Part shown: positions 8,212 through 12,328 of the stretch, in pieces
How positions within the stretch are numbered: the stretch's first letter is position 1
How the letters are laid out: every line of letters starts with the position of its first letter
From: Cephalothrix spiralis
Lineage: Eukaryota; Nemertea; Palaeonemertea; Archinemertea; Cephalotrichidae
Length of the DNA: 12,328 nucleotides
Direction of reading: 5' to 3'
Assembly: GCA_032353305.1 (NCBI GenBank)
Contig: JAUCNG010287739.1
Span: forward strand, 1-12,328
Position numbers and translations under genes: made by a program
Notes under the pieces: model-generated
The model's input: only the letters and a program-made list of their open reading frames with translations
What the model was told of the DNA's origin: nothing
The model's database searches: none

Positions 8212-8472
8212 CAATAACAGTTAGGGGGCGTCTCAAAATTTCGACACTAATTTCTACTAGGACATTGACGGATAAGTTTTACCACCTCTCCCCCCTTCCA
8301 AACGTACTGCCATGAGAAATGAAGTGTCGATTTTGAAAATACGCATAATTATACAACGCATCGACACTTCAAGTTACATTTGCTATCCGTCCAGGCCTCT
8401 ACCACCCCCCCCCCCTATCTGTCAGTTTTCCTAATAGAAATAAGTGTCGACATTTTGAGACGCCCAATAACA
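8212..8472. mobile_element. MITE-like element, 120-bp dimer, with 8-bp flanking repeat
   Basis: CAATAACA at 8212-8219 and 8465-8472 brackets a 245-bp element. GGGCGTCTCAAAAT (8226-8239) and its complement ending GAGACGCCC (8465) form the outer terminal inverted repeat, which continues for about 45 bp. TCGACACT occurs at 8241 and 8361, and its complement at 8323 and 8443. The two halves are therefore offset by exactly 120 bp, and each half is itself an inverted repeat. ACCACC followed by a C-run recurs at 8281 and 8401. An 8-bp duplication would fit hAT-type transposition, but the left end has about six extra bases (GTTAGG) outside the symmetric part. No transposase is encoded. Confidence 0.8.
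8320..8371. repeat. Central perfect 12-bp stem of the MITE-like element
   Basis: TGAAGTGTCGAT (8320-8331) and ATCGACACTTCA (8360-8371) are exact complements separated by 28 AT-rich bases. They mark the junction between the two 120-bp units. Confidence 0.85.
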
Positions 8473-8513
8473 ATCAAATTTAACAAACGATTTTCAAACA
8501 TCAGTAAAGTATG

Positions 8514-8592
8514 GTGTTCCAACCGGCTAACCGGCAATTAAGGCGACAGACTTCATATCCGAACTCCGGGCGTTCGAATCCGGGTTTGACAC
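8514..8592 (+). mobile_element. tRNA-Leu/Ser-like SINE head or tRNA pseudogene
   Basis: GTGTT near 8514 can pair with TGACAC near 8590 (five pairs), like an acceptor stem. Between them lie a D-arm-like CCGGCAATTAAGGCGACAGACT and a B-box-like GCGTTCGAATCC (8570-8581). This order resembles Leu or Ser tRNAs. AACCGGC appears twice in a row (8521-8535), an 8-bp duplication that disrupts the D arm, and the T stem does not pair properly. It is thus a SINE head or tRNA pseudogene. A SINE body may follow to about 8690 but its end is not visible. Confidence 0.55.
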
Positions 8593-8699
8593 ATTTTCAC
8601 TCAAATTCTCTGATTTCACTGATATAACCCGATAGTCCTGATACATATAAAAAACTATTCCAGGATAAGATTATGATGAATTAAAACTGGTCTTAAAGA

Positions 8700-9290
8700 C
8701 AAGATAACTACTAAAAATATGTACGAACTATTAAATTATGGATTTCGGTTTAGTTATCTCCTGGAACGAGATTGTAACTCTAAGCGATAATATAATCATA
8801 ATTAGGTAGGCCACCAGTTAAGATGTTACCAAATTGTTGTGAACGGAAGCTCTATATGCAACCTCGTTCCCGAAGATTACTAAAAAAATGCTGTTTTAAC
8901 AAACAACAATAAAATGATATTTTCTTAGGACGGGAAATGATATGCTTTAATAGGACCTTATAGAATAATTTATCAATTATGTATGCTGGTCAGCTTTGAG
9001 GGAGCCATAATTGTCGTAATCAATACTTATTCCTCGTAGAGGAGTAGAGTGATTGCAAAAAGTGCGGTCAAAGTGAAGTTGTCCACTGGGATTTAGACGA
9101 CTTGGAGCATAAACTTGGAACCTAATGTTGAAATTCTAAGAATTTTTCGAAAAAGCTAATGTATGTGATCGATATTAGAATCGTGTGGAAACCGTGACAC
9201 GATAATTACTCTAAACAAGAGTATATACCTATGCTCTAAAGTTTACAATCTATAATAGCCATTGACAAAAGAATATGTGTTAAACCTGAG
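8700..9290. other. Gene-free AT-rich stretch
   Basis: No ORF with coding character, no RNA gene and no strong repeat was seen on either strand. Confidence 0.4.
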
Positions 9291-9315
9291 AGACCGGTAT
9301 AAGTTAGTGACGTAA

Positions 9316-9383
9316 CGGCCTTTAGGATGCATGGTTAGAGCACTTCCTAAGGGCCCCAAACGGAATTCAACCTGTACATTTTG
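9316..9383 (+). mobile_element. Possible third tRNA-like SINE head
   Basis: TGCATGGTTAGAGCACTTCC resembles the D arm of an ordinary tRNA (the GGTTAGAGC motif). GGAATTCAACC about 30 nt later resembles a B box, with four of five T-stem pairs possible. A GC-richer body with a GGAG/CTCC stem and the palindrome GGGGGCCCCC (9418-9427) follows. The boxes are weaker than in the SINE near 7500, so the call is tentative. The minus-strand ORF across it is not considered a gene. Confidence 0.35.
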
Positions 9384-9475
9384 ATGGAGTGATTTCTCCC
9401 AGTAGCTCCAAGCTTTCGGGGGCCCCCAAATGTGAAAAGAGTGGTTAAATTTAGTCATAAAACGCAAAATTGTCC

Positions 9476-9494
9476 TGCCTCGCTTCGCTCGGCA
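9476..9494. repeat. Hairpin TGCC/GGCA with CGCTTCGCT loop
   Basis: TGCC (9476-9479) and GGCA (9491-9494) enclose TCGCTTCGCTC. The loop nonamer CGCTTCGCT is identical to the tip of the foldback at 4852-5002, which is also enclosed by TGCC/GGCA. This suggests related element tips. Confidence 0.5.
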
Positions 9495-9612
9495 TTATTA
9501 ATGTAAACATAATAAAACATTCATACAATATATAATACGTCATTGTGGCAGTATGTCACGGGTTTTACAGGGGTTAGGATGCCATACTGTTCACATAGTA
9601 CTATTTTTATAA

Positions 9613-9654
9613 TATTTTTCATTCATGATCAGTAGTAGTATTTTTCATTCATGA
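9613..9654 (+). repeat. 26-bp-period direct repeat
   Basis: TATTTTTCATTCATGA occurs exactly at 9613-9628 and 9639-9654. It sits immediately to the left of a cluster of regulatory-type motifs. Confidence 0.8.
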
Positions 9655-9660
9655 ATTCAG

Positions 9661-9833
9661 CCAATCAGGAGCAAGTAGTAATTTATTCTGACACGTGACT
9701 CACACATCATTATGTTGTAGGCCAATAAAATTGTACGATTGCGATGACGTGTACTGTTACGCATGCGTAGGAAGACGCAAATTAAGTGTTTGTCAGTCAA
9801 GCGATATGTGAAAAGCAAGGTCAAACACACGTG
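9661..9833. promoter_or_regulatory. Cluster of transcription-factor-type motifs (candidate promoter or enhancer)
   Basis: Within 175 bp there are CCAATCAGG (9661), CACGTG overlapping TGACTCA (9692-9702), a second CCAAT (9722), TGACGTG (9745-9751), the 12-bp palindrome TACGCATGCGTA (9758-9769, NRF-1-like) and a second CACGTG (9828-9833). Such clustering of palindromic sites is more than is seen elsewhere in the window. No TATA box, start site or adjoining ORF was found. It could drive an unseen non-coding exon in either direction, including the leader exon of the bHLH gene about 6.7 kb away, or be chance. Confidence 0.3.
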
Positions 9834-9849
9834 ATTTAGTCTCTTGCTC

Positions 9850-10980
9850 GACATGTACATGTAGTTCAATATATTGTCTGATATCCAGAGGCTTAGACCA
9901 TGTACGCCCGCCAGGTCTAATGACTCTTAGCAGACACATGTTTTTCTCCTTTATAGTCTTGACGAAGTGTTTGTATGGCTAGATGACTTCCTGTGTCTAC
10001 AGCAAATAAAGTGTAACCTCAGCTTGAATTTTCAAGAAAAATACCCTACCTAGCGCAAGGACTTTCAAGTCGCGATATCACGTATATTTCATGTCACTAA
10101 TTGGCTGAATATCAGCCTACGGAGAATAGGCCATCGTCTTTATTGAAAGGTATCTATGCGTTATTCCAGTACAATAAAATAACCCTAGCTTTAATATTTC
10201 CCTTTAAAATCTAATTAAATCTTTAATTTGGATTTAAAACGAAATAATACTCTTTTTTACTTAGATAAAACACATTTCTAAACTGAATTCTAATCAACCC
10301 CACACTTGGGATTGACATCATTTCATCGATTTAAGGCAGGTGCAGTTTTGTTAGAACCTGTTCCTCTGAGAGCGATTCTCATCCATTGAGGTAAGTGAAC
10401 CTTATGAAAGACAAGGAATGTCAATTTCCTCTTTCAAACTTAAAAAAATCATATTATCCTTCGGTTGACAAGATTCAGAAAGATGTGAAGGACTGTTGAT
10501 TACGGTTAATAGCTACAAAAGTTGATTAATAGCGTAAGACCACTAATAAGGACGCGCATTGATCAAACAAAATAATATAATATGCAAACTAGGTCACTGC
10601 AACCTAGATCGATGTTCTGTTTTATGTTGTATCTTCTGATATTGGTCTATCACTTCTGTGTAAACATGTAGTTTTACTTTCAGTTTGGCCGGGGACTACT
10701 GTGCGTAGAGGTCAAAAGTAATAGGGTTTTACTGCCGAAATCGAAACTAAAATTTAAAATGGCCGCTTATTTCAAAATTTTCGTAGTCAACCTCAGATGA
10801 AAAATGTTTTGGTAGGGGAGGAGGAGTTGCTTAGTCAGATCCTGCAGGGAAATACCAAACTAAGGTATAGCTGAATTTTAAGAATTGTTTATGTTAGTAT
10901 TGTCGGCAATGGAAAAACAATTAGTGGTCTTACATCTAATTGGTTAACTTGCAAGAAACAACAACATATTTTTGTATATG
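9850..10980. other. Gene-free region with isolated splice-like signals
   Basis: No convincing coding exon is seen. GGCTGA/TCAGCC (10103-10117) is a 6-bp stem with a 3-nt loop. A consensus donor GAG/GTAAGT lies at 10388-10396 on the plus strand and a T-rich CAG acceptor at about 10683, but no reading frame joins them. CTAGGT/ACCTAG around 10590-10607 forms a small stem. Confidence 0.35.
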
Positions 10981-10994
10981 ACCCCTATTTTTGA

Positions 10995-11097
10995 ACGTGT
11001 CCGGGTGTATGTGTGTTTGTCAAGAAAAGCTATCAAGGCTGTCTTTATCATCTTGGCCGAAACTGCTGAAGGAATCCTGAAGCGATTTGTATGAAAA
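10995..11097 (+). repeat. Possible retroelement 3' tail fragment
   Basis: A GT-rich run (GTGTATGTGTGTTTGTC) is followed by CCGAAACTGCTGAAGG and GAAGCGATTTGTATGAAA. This order, a TG/TTTG run, then an 'AAACTGCTGAA' phrase, then 'GATTTGTATGAAA', resembles a repeat often seen in invertebrate genomes. The resemblance is from memory and no coding sequence accompanies it. Confidence 0.25.
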
Positions 11098-11099
11098 TA

Positions 11100-11440
11100 A
11101 CAAAGCCGAATGTTTCTTAGGTCAATATACCTAATATAAAGAAGCTATCTAGTTTTTATATACGATCATATACCCTAAAAAGGCCTCTTGCTACCAATTT
11201 TCCGTTTGTATTGCGATGATGTGTACCTTCTACGTACCTTATGTATTCCAGTTTAGATGGTTAAAATTTAACATTTAACTTTAAAACATTACAGTCATCT
11301 AAATAAAACTAAGCTTTCTAATTGATCCTAATTTGCTCCTAGATTGTAAAAAAGGCTCTAACAGCTTCAAACTGGGATACAAAAGTCAGAATAAAGCGGT
11401 AGTGTTTATTACGACAGAAATTTCGAGTTGAAACATATAC
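11100..11440. other. AT-rich stretch with a weak inverted repeat
   Basis: TTTAGATG (11252-11259) and CATCTAAA (11296-11303) face each other across 36 AT-rich bases. Nothing else is visible. Confidence 0.35.
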
Positions 11441-12170
11441 ATGTATGTCTCAGGTAAAATGTTGGCAATATTTTCCGGCTATTTATACATTCGTTCCGTT
11501 GTACAACTACGTTCCGCTTTCTGAACTTGTTCTTAATTTGGATATGTTCCAGTGGAACATTATTCAGAGTTTTAAGCCGTTTCATGCCATTTCAAAATTC
11601 GAAGCGGGAGCCGGTGGGACGAGGGCATGCAGCGGCGGAATGCAGCCCTGCGATTAGGAACGAAGTCCATTGCATGCACAACACCAATATCTCTTAACGG
11701 CCAAATCATGCTACCTGAATCGGAGGCCGAATGGAACGGACATATTTGACGGTCGATTTAGAACGTGGGATTCCGAGAGTAAATCGAGATGCCAAATAAA
11801 GAGAGCTTCATCCCACTCCACGTATTTTTTTTAACCTGACCGCGAGCAACACAGCTATAAGATAAAATAAAAAAACTCATTTCATGGCGCTGCACACATA
11901 ACACAGTTCAAATATCCACAACTCATGACATGAAAGCGAATTAACATATAGCTCAGATACCTTGCAATAAACCGTCAGTCACTAACCACAGTACGTGAGG
12001 AACATCAATAACAACGAAGGTCTTCAACCTTAACATATTTTGTTTAATCTCTGATCTCGAGACGGGCAATCACCGTAACTAGGAGCATCTGTCAAGATAG
12101 AAGTGGTCTAACCAATTTTTCTAACCGATGAGAGCCGTCGGGAGGAACAACGACCTACTCCAAATATCTA
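11441..12170. other. Locally GC-richer non-coding stretch
   Basis: A 70-codon plus-strand ORF (11445-11657) has no recognisable motif. Its C-terminal part lies over a GC-rich patch (about 11595-11655) with a duplicated ATGCAGC, so it is not called as a gene. GTTCCAGTGGAAC at 11546-11558 is a perfect short palindrome. The patch stands out in base composition from its neighbours and may be part of a repeat or of an exon that cannot be identified here. Confidence 0.35.
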
Positions 12171-12172
12171 AC

Positions 12173-12250
12173 ATGACTGAGCCACCAAAGAGGAAAAACG
12201 CCAGATATTATGGATGGTTGCCTGAGTCTCGAGCGTATGCTGATACGTAG
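12173..12250 (+). CDS. Short coding-like ORF, possible first exon running off the right edge
   Basis: An ATG with A at -3 opens a 25-codon frame reading MTEPPKRKNARYYGWLPES and then six more residues before TAG. The proline- and lysine-rich start followed by an aromatic, charged stretch looks more protein-like than other short ORFs here. GT dinucleotides that might be donors lie at 12235 (GTATGC) and 12247 (GTAGCT), before the stop. The family is not recognised. It could be the first exon of a gene to the right, a fragment of a repeat protein, or chance. Confidence 0.25.
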   Translation: MTEPPKRKNARYYGWLPESRAYADT

Positions 12251-12274
12251 CTTTGAGACTCTGTAAGGGGTATC

Positions 12275-12322
12275 CGGGAACACGGGAACATAGGGGTAAA
12301 CTGGGCGGGAACACGGGAACAT
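12275..12322 (+). repeat. 31-bp-period minisatellite at the window edge
   Basis: CGGGAACACGGGAACAT occurs exactly at 12275-12291 and 12306-12322. It contains CGGGAACA twice per unit and has AGGGGTAAACTGGG between the copies. The array appears to begin here, and more copies may lie beyond the edge. Confidence 0.7.
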
Positions 12323-12328
12323 TTAGAA

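Noticed and set aside
11445-11657. 70-codon plus-strand ORF
   Set aside because: It is rich in aromatic residues but has no recognised motif, and its tail covers a GC-rich repetitive patch. Chance is more likely.
1-12328. CRISPR array, bacterial operon, integrated virus or transposase gene
   Set aside because: No regularly spaced direct repeats, no Shine-Dalgarno-led gene series, and no viral or transposase protein motif were found on either strand.

Overview
This is a compact, AT-rich (roughly two-thirds A+T by eye) piece of an animal nuclear genome. It contains one convincingly recognisable protein-coding gene. Three points argue for a metazoan and against bacteria or viruses: long gene-free stretches, a polypyrimidine-CAG splice acceptor directly in front of the coding exon, and scattered tRNA-derived short interspersed elements and foldback repeats. 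The protein is closer to protostome Dimmed than to vertebrate MIST1 through the basic region and first helix. Together with the repeat style this fits a marine lophotrochozoan such as a mollusc, but the species cannot be fixed from sequence alone.

Layout. 1-2380 is AT-rich non-coding DNA with a small hairpin at the left edge and a degenerate tandem duplication at 1101-1300. 2403-2999 on the minus strand is the single coding exon of a Dimmed/MIST1 (BHLHA15) bHLH transcription factor. It has a close AATAAA signal after the stop and an intron-exon junction just upstream of the first ATG, so a 5' non-coding exon must lie at higher coordinates. 3100-5002, the upstream flank of the gene, is unusually dense in inverted repeats: a 12-bp perfect stem, a 65-bp hairpin, a 365-bp foldback, several GGCACTA/TAGTGCC hairpins and a 151-bp foldback. 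Two near-identical NF-Y-type CCAAT sites also lie there.

5003-6960 has no gene. 7450-7520 (minus), 8514-8592 (plus) and, more weakly, 9316-9383 (plus) are tRNA-like SINE heads. 8220-8464 is a 245-bp MITE-like element bounded by an 8-bp direct repeat and built as a 120-bp head-to-tail dimer of a palindromic unit. 9613-9833 combines a 26-bp tandem repeat with a cluster of CCAAT, CACGTG, TGACTCA, TGACGTG and TACGCATGCGTA sites, a possible distal promoter or enhancer. From 10 kb to the right edge there is little: a retroelement-tail-like fragment, a short coding-like ORF at 12173-12250, and the start of a 31-bp minisatellite at the very end.

How it fits together. The only gene is a cell-fate/secretory-capacity regulator, with a repeat-rich intergenic region upstream. 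No operon, CRISPR array, virus or multi-gene system is present. The most unusual things are the architectures of the repeats, not any new protein.
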